In this document: one piece after another, positions 1 through 7,871 of the stretch
Numbering within the stretch: position 1 is the stretch's first letter
Layout of the letters: each line of letters begins with the position of its first letter
Assembly: GCA_016214785.1 (NCBI GenBank)
Contig: JACRNV010000026.1
Coordinates: 1 to 40,230 of the forward strand
Direction of reading: 5' to 3'
DNA length: 40,230 nucleotides
From: Methanobacteriota archaeon
Lineage (GTDB): Archaea > Thermoplasmatota > Thermoplasmata > SG8-5 > JACRNV01
Program-made: the position numbers and the translations under genes
Notes under the pieces: generated by a model
The model's input: only the letters and a program-made list of their open reading frames with translations
Database searches by the model: none
What the model was told of the DNA's origin: nothing

Positions 1-123
1 GTTCGCAATCGAGGCACCACACCGAGAGCCGCAGACCGCTATTGACATGGCCAGCGACGGAAGAATCAGCTTCGGGGACTCCTCAAAGGTCTCTGAACGA
101 CTTCGCCAACTAACCTTTGAGGA
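1..123 (+). other. possible fragment of an unrelated plus-strand gene at the left edge
   Basis: Read on the plus strand in frame 2, bases 2-123 give an ordinary-looking protein segment (FAIEAPHREPQ, then MASDGRISFGDSSKV, SERLRQLTFE). The overlapping minus-strand NosD frame gives a low-quality Ser/Arg-rich peptide here. After about 124 the plus frame becomes poor, although it stays open to a TAA near 196, and the minus frame becomes a clean NosD repeat. This suggests a junction near 121-125 where the end of another gene was joined to a truncated NosD gene. I do not recognise the fragment's family. Confidence 0.3.
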
Positions 124-1872
124 TACCCCACCATTTATGGGAGTGTTATTGATGATGGTATTGAAATCAGAGGATTCCACTTGGATTCCACAATAATTGT
201 TTTCTAAGGTATTATTTGTTATGGTGCTGTTTGGTGAGGATTGTATATAGATACCACAACTATTGTTTGATACTGTATTCCTCATAATATTGTTGCCATT
301 TGATGATTGGAGCCAAATGCCCTGCATCCATGAGTTTGCAACCGTGTTGTCACAGAGAGTATTGTTAATAGAAGAGTAAACAATTATACCTTCGATTTTA
401 TTAAAGGACAATGTATTGTTAGCGATAGTGTTGCTGCTAGAAGTGGAAAGGCAGATACCGATCTCTTTATTGTTTGAGACTATGTTGCCAGTGATAGTAT
501 TGTTGTTGTTGTTTGTGTAGAGGTCGATGCCATATTGCACGTTCGAGGAAGCGGTGCAATTTGAAATGGTGTTGTTACTGGAGTATTGAAGATAGATACC
601 ACAATTGCTATTCAATGACATTGTATTGTTTAGGATGAGATTGTTAGTAGAGTACCAGAGGTAGACCCCATAAAGATCATTGAGGGAAGCAGTGTTGTTA
701 GCGACAGTATTATTGGACGAAAAGCCGAGTTCAATTCCCACAGTGCCATTGCTAACATTATGATTCTCCGCGACTACATTAGTGCAGTTGACAAGAATCA
801 GTTGGCCAGCTCCCGCAGGGATTGTGCCACCAGTTTGATTCGTCCAATAATAGACGGGCTTACCATTGACCGTATTTAAAGTATTTATGGAATGGCTATT
901 CCAATATTGCAACAGATTGCCCTCAATGAAAATGCCATCATTTATCATTGTGTTGTTTGATATTAGATCGCTACTGGAGTAGGATATATAGATGCCGCAT
1001 CTGTTGTTTGAAGCAGAATTGTTAGAGATAGTATTGCTGTTGGAACTTGAAAGGTAAATACCGTATTGAGTGTTTAATGAAACCGTATTGTTTATTATTG
1101 TATTGTCAACACAGCCTTCAAGATAAATACCATGATTTTTGTTGTTCATAACGACATTATTTAGGAATGTATTGCTATTGGAAACGAAAAAATACATGCC
1201 ATAGCTATTGTTTGAAACTGTGTTATTTATAATTAAATTGCTGCTAGAGGAAGAAAGACCGGAGAGGTAAATCCCATACTGATTGTTCGATGAGAACGTG
1301 TTGTTTGCTATTGTGTTGTTAGCGGAATTCTCGATTTTAAGACCATGATTTTTATTATTCAAAACAGCATTATTTGTAATATTAGCATAGTTCGAGAGGT
1401 AGAGGTATATGCCGTAGTTGTTCAAGGATACATTGTTGTTGATAATGGTGCCCCTTTGAACATTATAAAAAATCAATCCTGAATTCCAGAAATAAGTTCC
1501 GGAATTTCCACTTGCATCGTGCAAATAACAGTATCTCACCTCAAAATAACATGATGTTGCGTTTCCACTTCCAATTGTCGTGTTTCCGATGAAGATACCG
1601 TAGCCATACCCGCTTCCATTTATATCGTAATTCTCTATAACATATGGGTTTCCTTGTGACCCATTCCCCGCCCACCCCTCATTTGAGGCCATCGTTGCGA
1701 ACTCCGCGTTTGAGTTAATCCTAATTGGAGCGCGTGAAATGTAGTTCGTGCTTGCGGGCGAGATTGACGCTTTTATCGAAACCTCCGCATGCTGGCTCCC
1801 CATCACGATGGCGCTCAGCATCATCAATATCCCGACGCTAATCGCCGCGCACTTCCCGGTTATGGGGCCCAC
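1..1872 (-). CDS. NosD-like right-handed beta-helix surface protein, C-terminus off the window
   Basis: The minus-strand frame is open from a GTG at 1872 to the left edge, 624 codons, with no stop. The GTG is preceded by a strong Shine-Dalgarno (AAAGGAGGCGA), and a TATA-like TTAAAATA lies at about 1908-1917. The first ~28 residues form a hydrophobic signal segment, so the protein is probably exported. After a short domain (residues ~35-110) come many ~23-residue repeats of the form NTISNNT..N..GIYL..SSNN, the classic NosD/PbH1 beta-helix ladder. They are interrupted near residues 320-365 by a module containing NGKPVYYW and AGQLILVNC, which I recall as common in Thermoplasmata NosD-like proteins. 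Function is inferred as a cell-surface or carbohydrate-binding beta-solenoid. The last ~40 codons (positions 1-123) lose the repeat character and look foreign (see findings). Codon use is AT-rich compared with the next genes. Confidence 0.85.
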   Translation of the reverse strand, partial: MGPITGKCAAISVGILMMLSAIVMGSQHAEVSIKASISPASTNYISRAPIRINSNAEFATMASNEGWAGNGSQGNPYVIENYDINGSGYGYGIFIGNTTIGSGNATSCYFEVRYCYLHDASGNSGTYFWNSGLIFYNVQRGTIINNNVSLNNYGIYLYLSNYANITNNAVLNNKNHGLKIENSANNTIANNTFSSNNQYGIYLSGLSSSSSNLIINNTVSNNSYGMYFFVSNSNTFLNNVVMNNKNHGIYLEGCVDNTIINNTVSLNTQYGIYLSSSNSNTISNNSASNNRCGIYISYSSSDLISNNTMINDGIFIEGNLLQYWNSHSINTLNTVNGKPVYYWTNQTGGTIPAGAGQLILVNCTNVVAENHNVSNGTVGIELGFSSNNTVANNTASLNDLYGVYLWYSTNNLILNNTMSLNSNCGIYLQYSSNNTISNCTASSNVQYGIDLYTNNNNNTITGNIVSNNKEIGICLSTSSSNTIANNTLSFNKIEGIIVYSSINNTLCDNTVANSWMQGIWLQSSNGNNIMRNTVSNNSCGIYIQSSPNSTITNNTLENNYCGIQVESSDFNTIINNTPINGGVSSKVSWRSRSETFEESPKLILPSLAMSIAVCGSRCGASIAN

Positions 1873-1995
1873 TTGTCGCCTCCTTTGCTATGCTAATGCG
1901 CGTCATGGTATTTTAAGTTGTTGATTTCTTCGGAGGGTTGGGGGGTCGTTTCATCCTTCGAAAGCCTGATATAGGGTCGGGGAGATGGGGAAGGG

Positions 1996-2604
1996 ATGAA
2001 GCTCGACCACATCGCCAAGGAGATCAGGGGCACCCTCGACGCCAAGGAGGCAGTCAGGGAGCAGGCTCTACGCATATCCCGGGAGCTCGTCAGGGCTTCC
2101 GGCGCCGCCGTCCACGCCATCCACAAGCGGCAGTCCCCGGCGCAGCCCCTCAAGGAGGCCGGGCGGCTTCTGAAGAAGCTCAATGCCGTCATCGAAGGCT
2201 ACCCCGAGCTCGAGCACGCCGGCTACGTCGAGAGCGCGTTCCAGGAATACTCCGAAGCATTGCTCTTCCTCGCGATCTCGAAGGGCAGGCCGCTCCCGCT
2301 GCCCAGCGCCCTCGGCATCACGCCGAGCGCGTACCTGCTCGGCGTCGGGGACGTCATCGGGGAGGTCAGGCGCCTCTTCCTCGACTCCATCATCGGGCAC
2401 GACGTGAAGCGCGCCAGGGACCTGCTGGCCACCATGGACGAGCTGTACCACTTCCTCATGGGCTTCGACTACCCGAGCGCCCTCTCCGACGTAAGGCGCA
2501 AGCAGGACGTCGCGCGCAGCCTCCTGGAGCGCAGCAGGGGGGAGCTCGCGATTGCCGTGCGCACGACGAAGCTCGAGCGCGCTCTGGACGCCAAGCCGGA
2601 ATGA
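1996..2604 (+). CDS. translin-family nucleic-acid-binding protein
   Basis: A 202-residue, almost wholly alpha-helical protein. The segment around residues 84-130 (EYSEALLFLAISKGRPLP, then YLLGVGDVIGEVRRLFLDSI) is the signature of the translin superfamily (COG2178 in archaea), where single-stranded RNA/DNA-binding oligomers form a helical barrel. Length is close to the usual 190-220 residues. Archaeal translins are predicted RNA-binding proteins, and some relatives (TRAX/C3PO) are RNases. I did not locate the acidic catalytic triad with certainty, so nuclease activity is not claimed. A TATA-like GATATAG sits ~25 bases before the ATG, so the mRNA may be nearly leaderless. The gene is followed after 43 bases by the deacetylase-family gene, which has its own TATA box. 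Confidence 0.85.
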   Translation: MKLDHIAKEIRGTLDAKEAVREQALRISRELVRASGAAVHAIHKRQSPAQPLKEAGRLLKKLNAVIEGYPELEHAGYVESAFQEYSEALLFLAISKGRPLPLPSALGITPSAYLLGVGDVIGEVRRLFLDSIIGHDVKRARDLLATMDELYHFLMGFDYPSALSDVRRKQDVARSLLERSRGELAIAVRTTKLERALDAKPE

Positions 2605-2647
2605 GAAGTATTTTAATGGCCCTGGCCGATTCACTAACGCGGATACG

Positions 2648-3730
2648 ATGCCGGACCAACCCTCGCCCGTAGCCCTCATACACAACCAGAACCACGTGAT
2701 GCACAGGTCGGACTCCACAAGCCCGGAGGACCCCGAGCGCCTGACGAGGGTGATGCAGTACCTCTCCGGCAGGACGACGATTTTCACCGACGGGGTGGCG
2801 AAGCTCGTGACCAAGTTCCCGCCGGCGACGGACGCGGAGGTCCAGCTCGTCCACGATTCCAACTACATCGAGTTCATCAAGCGATACAGCGCGAAGGGGG
2901 GCGGCTTCCTCGGCGACAGCACGTACATCGCGCCCAACTCGTACAAGGTCGCCCTGCATGCCGTCGGGGGCGCCATAGAGGCCGCGAAATGCGTCATGTC
3001 CGGGGAGTTTCCGTCGAGCTTCGCCCTCGTGCGCCCGCCGGGCCACCACGCGAGCACCGACAGGTTCGGGGGCTTCTGCATCTTCAACAACTCGGCCATC
3101 ACAGCGCGCTGGCTGCAGAAGAACTCGTCAGCAGGGAAGGTCATGATGGTGGACTTCGACGCGCACGCCGGGGACGGAACCATGCGCATTTTCTACGACG
3201 ACCCGACGGTATTCACAATCTCTCTGCACAGGGACCCCCACGATTTCTACCCGCACGACGGCTTCACGCACCAGATAGGGACCGGGAAAGGCAGGGGCTA
3301 CTGCGCGAACATCGAGATGCCCGAGGGCTCGGGGGACGAGGAGTACATGCTCGCTTTGGAGACTATCGTCCTGCCGCTCATAGGCGAGTACAAGCCCAAC
3401 GTCCTCCTGGTCCCGATCGGCTACGACGCCCACTACGCCGAGAAGCAGACGGGGATGCAGATGACGCAGAACGGCTACTACAGGATGATATCCGCCCTCA
3501 GGCAGTTCAAGCTCCCCACCGTGCTGGTCTTCGAGGGGGGCTACAGCAAGGCCAACCCGCAGGTGACGCAGGCCGTTGTCATGGCGCTCGCGGGACTGCA
3601 GGCGCCGGCCCACAAGGAGGAGATGGACATGCTCACGGCCTCGGTCACCAGGAAGGTGAGCACCCGCGCCATCCTGAAGGACAACCTGAACGAGCTGTGG
3701 GGATTCCTCTCGGAGTACCACAAGATATAA
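2648..3730 (+). CDS. histone deacetylase / acetoin-utilisation (AcuC) family amidohydrolase
   Basis: The protein is 360 residues if it starts at ATG 2648. That start is chosen because a TATA box (GTATTTTAATG, ~2608-2617) lies ~30 bases upstream and because the longer frame back to 2552 overlaps the translin gene with a non-homologous leader. Zinc-dependent deacetylase motifs are all visible: the His pair in RPPGHHA (H133/H134), the metal ligands D171 and H173 in VDFDAHAGDG, the third ligand D260 in IGYDAHYAE, and the transition-state Tyr Y299 in FEGGYS. Family members remove acyl groups from lysine, polyamines or small amides. In archaea the substrate is usually unknown and could be an acetylated protein such as a chromatin protein, or a polyamine. 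Three GNAT acetyltransferase-like genes also occur in this window, but no direct pairing is evident. Confidence 0.9.
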   Translation: MPDQPSPVALIHNQNHVMHRSDSTSPEDPERLTRVMQYLSGRTTIFTDGVAKLVTKFPPATDAEVQLVHDSNYIEFIKRYSAKGGGFLGDSTYIAPNSYKVALHAVGGAIEAAKCVMSGEFPSSFALVRPPGHHASTDRFGGFCIFNNSAITARWLQKNSSAGKVMMVDFDAHAGDGTMRIFYDDPTVFTISLHRDPHDFYPHDGFTHQIGTGKGRGYCANIEMPEGSGDEEYMLALETIVLPLIGEYKPNVLLVPIGYDAHYAEKQTGMQMTQNGYYRMISALRQFKLPTVLVFEGGYSKANPQVTQAVVMALAGLQAPAHKEEMDMLTASVTRKVSTRAILKDNLNELWGFLSEYHKI

Positions 3731-3792
3731 GGTGAAAATGCCCGGTGGGTTGGGGCGCAACAACTGACTAGCTCTTCATCTCCCAAAGGAAG

Positions 3793-4521
3793 TCACGTGT
3801 TTAACCGATCTTTTACTTTCACTACCTTTTTGACACGGCGCATTATCCATTTATCCCCTTTCATCTCCCTGAGAAACATCAGATAGATGCAAAAAACGTT
3901 GATGGATGCGATGGGCAGCGCAATGAAGATTAGAACCCCTCCGCTTTTTACTAGGGTGGCCAGTAAGAGGTAGTATGCGCCATTTGCGACGATTAAAAGT
4001 GCGCCTAGGAAATACACCATTTTCAGGGTTCCGAGCTTCTTTTTGCAATCAAGGATGAACTGGAGGATTGAATCCTTCTCGAAGTAGAGTGTCGCCATGA
4101 GGAAAAGGATGTTGTAGCAAATTAACAGAACGGGGTCATGATCCGTCGTAACAAAGAGTGGAAGCACCAGGTTGCCAATGGGAAACAATAGGTTCGGGAA
4201 ATTGACGTGCACAAACAAATCTAGAAATATATTGAGAAAAGCTCCTAGGGATGCCGGCAAGAAATAATCTCGCTTCAGGAATAACAATGGTACGAACAAT
4301 ATTATTATGAAAATCGAGTGCATGAAAGAATTGCACGAATCCAATGCGGCGATTATTTGAGGGTTGGTGTACGGAAATAGGGTTGAGAGTGACCATACAA
4401 GGATCCCGAAGGTATCCACGGATATGGCGGTGAACATCCCTATCCACTTGTTTCTCAAACGCGCGAGCCTACTGAGAAAGTAAAAACCTAGCACGTGCGG
4501 GATTCCTTCCAAAAGAATCAC
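3793..4521 (-). CDS. polytopic membrane protein of unknown function
   Basis: A 242-residue protein rich in Ile, Leu and Phe with about six hydrophobic segments, ending in a basic cytoplasmic tail (MRRVKKVVKVKDRLNT). A GTG at 4521 opens the frame. An alternative GTG at 4494 has a better-placed Shine-Dalgarno (GGAAGGA), so the N-terminus is uncertain. The arrangement MHSI, then a short hydrophobic run, then FLDLFVHVNFP and LLFPIGN loosely resembles the YdjM/DUF457 membrane metal-hydrolase family (conserved HS, LD..H and P.SN-type motifs). This resemblance is weak and I would not rename the gene on it. The gene is AT-rich compared with its neighbours, lies convergent to the deacetylase gene, and may be a horizontally acquired island. 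Confidence 0.7.
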   Translation of the reverse strand: MILLEGIPHVLGFYFLSRLARLRNKWIGMFTAISVDTFGILVWSLSTLFPYTNPQIIAALDSCNSFMHSIFIIILFVPLLFLKRDYFLPASLGAFLNIFLDLFVHVNFPNLLFPIGNLVLPLFVTTDHDPVLLICYNILFLMATLYFEKDSILQFILDCKKKLGTLKMVYFLGALLIVANGAYYLLLATLVKSGGVLIFIALPIASINVFCIYLMFLREMKGDKWIMRRVKKVVKVKDRLNT

Positions 4522-4647
4522 CCGGGGATGGTATAACCCATAATTGGAGATGTTGTTTGGTGTAGATAATCATTGTTCTTGGGGTCCATCCAAGGCTACC
4601 CCGTTGTCCATAGGTATGTTTATCTATCGCGTCGGGGATTTGGGGGC

Positions 4648-4956
4648 GTGCCCGAGCTCTCGGTCTCGCTCAACAAGATTTGGATACACAGGACGGAGTA
4701 CCTGAAGGTCGTCGAGGTTCGCGAGGGATCGAGGCAGAAGTTCTACAGCTATACGTATACGGTCAAGTCAAGGATGGGGTGGCTTCCGTGCGTGAGGTGG
4801 GACAACTACGAGCAGCAGCCCCACGTCGACAAGTACGACGAAAATGGGGCCCTGCTCGAGCAGCGCCCTTGCCGTGAGAAGGAGCTCGCCGAGGTGGTGA
4901 AGCTGGTGAAGATATTCAGGAGGAACCTGTCCGCCATGGACATCTCCCAGCTCTGA
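4648..4956 (+). CDS. TumE-like (DUF6516) toxin candidate
   Basis: The protein is 102 residues from GTG 4648. This start fits a TATA element (GTTTATCTA, 4618-4626) ~22-30 bases upstream and a G-rich ribosome site. The frame stays open back to a TTG at 4573, but that leader spans the promoter. The body, with YSYTYTVKSRMG, the acidic-aromatic VRWDNYEQQPHVDKY and a C-terminal helix KIFRRNL, matches the compact DUF6516/TumE fold as I recall it: a beta-rich protein with a conserved RxDN..pH stretch, found next to an HTH antitoxin. The family has been assigned to type II-like toxin-antitoxin pairs. The exact biochemical target is not something I can state. It ends 9 bases before the HTH partner, which supports a two-gene operon. 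Confidence 0.6.
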   Translation: MPELSVSLNKIWIHRTEYLKVVEVREGSRQKFYSYTYTVKSRMGWLPCVRWDNYEQQPHVDKYDENGALLEQRPCREKELAEVVKLVKIFRRNLSAMDISQL

Positions 4957-4965
4957 GGGAACGGC

Positions 4966-5409
4966 ATGAAAATAGAGATACTCAAGCACTACAACCCCGA
5001 GGACGTCCAGGGGGAGCTGGCCAGGCTCGCGGCAAGGTACGGCTCCCTGGACGGGCTCGCGCACAAGGCCTCGATAGGGAAATGTGGCTCGCCGGATGTC
5101 GTGGACAACCTGGTCATCTGGCAAGCGCTCTCGGCTCCCGGGACGGACGTCATTTGGAAAGTCTCGTTCGAGAGCGCGGAGGCCGTGGCCAAGATATCCC
5201 CCAAGAGGCTGGAGCTCCTTGAAATCATAAAGAAGGCGCGGATCGCGTCCCTGAAGGAGCTCGCCGCCGCGGCCAAGCGCGACTACAAGAACGTCTACGA
5301 CGACGCAGTCGCCCTCGAGGAGTGCGGGCTCATCGTCCTCGAGGCCAACGGGCGCAGGATGCGCCCGACCCATGCCGCTGACGAGATGAAAATGACATTC
5401 GAGCGCTAA
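4966..5409 (+). CDS. HVO_A0114-like winged-helix regulator / antitoxin partner
   Basis: A 147-residue protein. Residues ~78-125 (ISPKRLELLEIIKKARIAS, then LKELAAAAKRDYKNVYDD and ALEECGLIVLE) are the typical winged-helix of the HVO_A0114/MarR-like DNA-binding proteins. These often follow a DUF6516 gene. The N-terminal half has a VIWKVSFESAEA stretch common in the same family. A GAGGGA ribosome site precedes the ATG. Role by context: antitoxin and autorepressor of the pair with the upstream gene. An alternative is a plain transcription factor. Confidence 0.7.
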   Translation: MKIEILKHYNPEDVQGELARLAARYGSLDGLAHKASIGKCGSPDVVDNLVIWQALSAPGTDVIWKVSFESAEAVAKISPKRLELLEIIKKARIASLKELAAAAKRDYKNVYDDAVALEECGLIVLEANGRRMRPTHAADEMKMTFER

Positions 5410-5447
5410 GGGTATTTTACCAAAAACACCATAATGACAAACTCAGA

Positions 5448-5520
5448 CGTAAATTTTATAATTTACATTTTACGCCATAATTGTTTTTTCGACCATTTTT
5501 CGCGAAATGTATATAAATAT
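5448..5520 (+). promoter_or_regulatory. promoter and operator-like palindromes of the KaiC/CheF-like cluster
   Basis: An AT-rich 150-base gap precedes the eight-gene cluster. It has an excellent TATA box (TATATAAATA, 5510-5519), about 40-50 bases before the first ATG at 5561, giving a leader of about 20 bases. Upstream lies a nested dyad. GTAAAT at 5449-5454 and ATTTAC at 5461-5466 flank TTTATA. In addition, CGTAAA at 5448-5453 pairs with TTTACG at 5469-5474. The position just upstream of the TATA box suits a regulator-binding site. Confidence 0.55.
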
Positions 5521-5560
5521 GAATGACGATTAGGTCATCGAAAAGGCCCGAGGCTAGCAA

Positions 5561-6085
5561 ATGAAGGCTCACAAGTACGAGGACGTGCAGTTCATCATCA
5601 GCCAGAACGGCGATGGCGAACCGACGCTCAATCTCGTATGGAAGGAGGGCGGGCTCTTCCTCTCCCTGAACGGCTTGATTCTGAACGAGGGGGACATGTG
5701 GTACGAGATACCGGTGTCGGACCTCGTGAACGTCAACGTCATCAACGAGGACCCGCTGCAGCTCCGCTTCACGGTCCCATCGCTCTCCGTCGTGATAACG
5801 GGCAAGAGGGCCGAGCGACTCCTGGCCCTGAGGCACTTCCTCCTGCCGTACATCGGCCCCAAATCGCAGAGGGACGGCATGAAGGCGCTCATCAAGTTCT
5901 GGGCCGTGGGCGTTCATGGCGCGGATATACTGTCGAAGCTCCTCGGAGAGGACTCGGCGCACGTGGTCTCTCTCGTGGAGAAGTGCAGGAGGGAGGGTTA
6001 CATAGACAGGAACGACCACGTCTCGGAAACGGGGCTCGCCCTCCTCAAGCCCAGCGAGAGGCGCCTGCTCGAGAGGTTGGATTAG
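5561..6085 (+). CDS. CheF-like PH-fold plus winged-helix protein (cluster gene 1)
   Basis: A 174-residue protein. Residues ~8-100 look like a PH-like beta barrel closed by a helix: alternating strands WKEGGLFLSLNGLIL, MWYEIPVSDLVNVNVI and LSVVITGKRAERLLALRHF. Residues ~105-170 form a winged helix (MKALIKFWAVGVHGADILSK, VVSLVEKCRREGYIDR). This order matches archaeal CheF (DUF439), the adaptor that links the CheY/CheC/CheD taxis system to the archaellum motor, although CheF is usually about twice this length. No archaellin, ArlF/G/I/J or che genes are in the window, so a direct role in motility is not supported. The gene ends in TAG directly followed by the ATG of the next gene, indicating translational coupling. 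Assignment is by pattern only. Confidence 0.6.
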   Translation: MKAHKYEDVQFIISQNGDGEPTLNLVWKEGGLFLSLNGLILNEGDMWYEIPVSDLVNVNVINEDPLQLRFTVPSLSVVITGKRAERLLALRHFLLPYIGPKSQRDGMKALIKFWAVGVHGADILSKLLGEDSAHVVSLVEKCRREGYIDRNDHVSETGLALLKPSERRLLERLD

Positions 6086-6982
6086 ATGCCCAGCGAGCTC
6101 AAGTACGGCAGCTTCGCCGAGGCGATGACCGTCCTCGGGAACCTCACGAAGATAGAGGGCGCGGTCCAGATAGCGATCAAGAACAGCCGCATCCCGCCGA
6201 AGGAGACGAGGAAGCTGCTAAAGTGCTCGACTTCCGACGAGGCGATGAACACGCCCATTTTCCAGTACCTCAAGGAGCTCTTCAAGCAGATCGGCCTCGG
6301 CAACATCGAGCTCGGGGACGCCGAGATATTCAGGTTCTCCTTCGTCGTCGACCATTGCCCGATATGCAAGCTCTACCCCGGGGTGAAGGGCAAGGTCACG
6401 TGCTACGTCACCGCCGACACGCTCGCCCAGTTCTTCACGAAAGACATGGGCATCCCCTCCACAGCGGAGGAAGTCAAGTGCACGAATCACGGAGACAAGG
6501 CTTGCGAGTTCTCGGTCTCGCTGCAACCCCTGTCGGTATACCAGATGGCCCTCGATGCCACGGACAAGAAGATAATCTCCACGCTCATCGAGAAGAAGGA
6601 AACGACCTCGATCGCCGATGCATTCAACCTATCCCCGGAGGAACTCGCTTACAGGATGGACGTGCTGAGGCGCTACCACATCCTTGACGATAACCGCGCC
6701 CCCACGGAAATCGGGGATACCTACTGCAAATACGTCCAGAACTTCCCGGTCGAGGACGACGATTTCCAGCCGCCGTGGCACAACATGTCCAAGGTATCCG
6801 GCGCTATATCCGCCTCTATGTCGTTCGCGGAGGCCTTCTCGGAGACGGCCGAGGAGGACGCACAGCACGACTTGAGGGAGAAGGACGTGGTGAACCTCGC
6901 GGAAAAAGCTAAGAACAGCAAGAGCTTTGCGGAGTTGGTTTCGAAAAACATCCTGAGCACAGATGACAGCGGAGGGAAGTAG
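6086..6982 (+). CDS. V4R-domain sensor with winged helix (cluster gene 2)
   Basis: A 298-residue protein. Residues ~60-148 carry a V4R (4-vinyl reductase) small-ligand domain with its cysteine set: CPIC (C91, C94), C106, C132 in VKCTNHGD and C140 in KACEFSV. V4R domains bind small hydrophobic or tetrapyrrole-like ligands and often metal, and they commonly feed HTH or signalling output. Residues ~158-212 look like a winged helix (KIISTLIEKKETTSIADAF, then LSPEELAYRMDVLRRYHIL). The last ~70 residues are acidic, Ser/Ala-rich and probably flexible. It starts on the base after the upstream stop codon, so the two proteins are likely made in fixed ratio. By inference this is the input sensor of the module; the ligand is unknown. 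Confidence 0.75.
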   Translation: MPSELKYGSFAEAMTVLGNLTKIEGAVQIAIKNSRIPPKETRKLLKCSTSDEAMNTPIFQYLKELFKQIGLGNIELGDAEIFRFSFVVDHCPICKLYPGVKGKVTCYVTADTLAQFFTKDMGIPSTAEEVKCTNHGDKACEFSVSLQPLSVYQMALDATDKKIISTLIEKKETTSIADAFNLSPEELAYRMDVLRRYHILDDNRAPTEIGDTYCKYVQNFPVEDDDFQPPWHNMSKVSGAISASMSFAEAFSETAEEDAQHDLREKDVVNLAEKAKNSKSFAELVSKNILSTDDSGGK

Positions 6983-6983
6983 C

Positions 6984-7862
6984 ATGGAACGAATAAAGAC
7001 TGGCATATATGGGCTCGATCAGCTGATCGAGGGCGGCGTCAGGGACAACACCGCGATAGTCATCGCGGGCTCGAGCGGCACTGGAAAGACCACATTCGCA
7101 ATCCAGTTCCTGATGCACGGCGTCGAGAACGGCGAGCAGGGGCTCTACGTATCCATGGAGGAGTCGCCCGAGCAGATAATGAAGGAGGCTGAGCAGATGG
7201 GGTGGGACATGAAGTCCCACTACGAGAAGTCCATCTTCTTCATCCACCTCAAGGGGAAGAACTTTAAAAAGATGATAGAGGAGCAGCTCCCGCAGCTAGT
7301 CAAGGCCCGCAGCGACTATGACATACGGACCAGGGTGGTCATAGACCCGATGACGCCGGTCATATGGGCCACCGAGGACAAGCTCCAGCAGCGCGAGCTC
7401 ATCGGCAAGCTCTTCTACACGCTCAAGGAGCTGGGCGTCGTCATGGCAACGGTCGAGGAACACTCCAAGCCCGGCGAGCTTATCGGGGCGGACGTTCTGC
7501 TGCCGATATACCTGGCCGACGGCGTCATAGGTCTGGACTACTACCCCATTGGAGGGGCGTTCAACCGCACGCTCAAGATAATCAAGATGAGGGGGACGCA
7601 CCACGGCGAGGGGCTCTACCCGTACATCTTCGTGAGGGGCATCGGCGTCGTCGTGAGGACTTCGCCCGGAGATACCACCGTCAAAGGAGAGCCGAACAAG
7701 GACTTCAACGCCATCTTCGACGAGGCCATCAAGACCGCGGAGTTCATCAAGGCGCCCGCCTACGTCGTGGCCAAGCTGAAGAACATGAAGGCGTCATGGT
7801 CGTACGAATACTCGCCCGAGGAGGCGCTTCAGGTCATCTTCGACTCTTACGGGTTGAAGTAG
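6984..7862 (+). CDS. KaiC-like RecA-superfamily ATPase (cluster gene 3)
   Basis: The protein is 292 residues from ATG 6984, preferred over ATG 6963 because GGAGG lies at 6971-6975. It is a single KaiC domain. Visible motifs are the opening KTGIYGLDQLIEGGV, Walker A GSSGTGKTT (29-37), the paired catalytic acids in VSMEES (E59, E60), a Walker B strand RVVID (117-121) and the KaiC hallmark KMRGTHHGEGLYPY near 201-214. Single-domain KaiC proteins include ArlH of the archaellum and many archaeal signalling ATPases that assemble as hexamers. The ~70-residue C-terminal extension after VRTSPGD is less typical and may dock partners. Tight neighbours (CheF-like before, roadblock-like after) suggest it is the ATP-driven core of this cluster. 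The start overlaps the end of the preceding frame only if ATG 6963 is used. Confidence 0.85.
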   Translation: MERIKTGIYGLDQLIEGGVRDNTAIVIAGSSGTGKTTFAIQFLMHGVENGEQGLYVSMEESPEQIMKEAEQMGWDMKSHYEKSIFFIHLKGKNFKKMIEEQLPQLVKARSDYDIRTRVVIDPMTPVIWATEDKLQQRELIGKLFYTLKELGVVMATVEEHSKPGELIGADVLLPIYLADGVIGLDYYPIGGAFNRTLKIIKMRGTHHGEGLYPYIFVRGIGVVVRTSPGDTTVKGEPNKDFNAIFDEAIKTAEFIKAPAYVVAKLKNMKASWSYEYSPEEALQVIFDSYGLK

Positions 7863-7871
7863 GGGAGATGC

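Noticed and set aside
200-1450. Regularly spaced ATTGTTT/TGTTGTT words resembling a CRISPR or satellite array
   Set aside because: They are the coding footprint of ~23-residue beta-helix repeats (N-N-T codons on the minus strand). Spacing varies and no identical direct repeats of 25 bases or more are present.
6963-6983. Upstream ATG at 6963 as the start of the KaiC-like gene
   Set aside because: It would overlap the preceding gene and lacks a ribosome site, whereas GGAGG fits the ATG at 6984 and gives the usual KaiC N-terminus.
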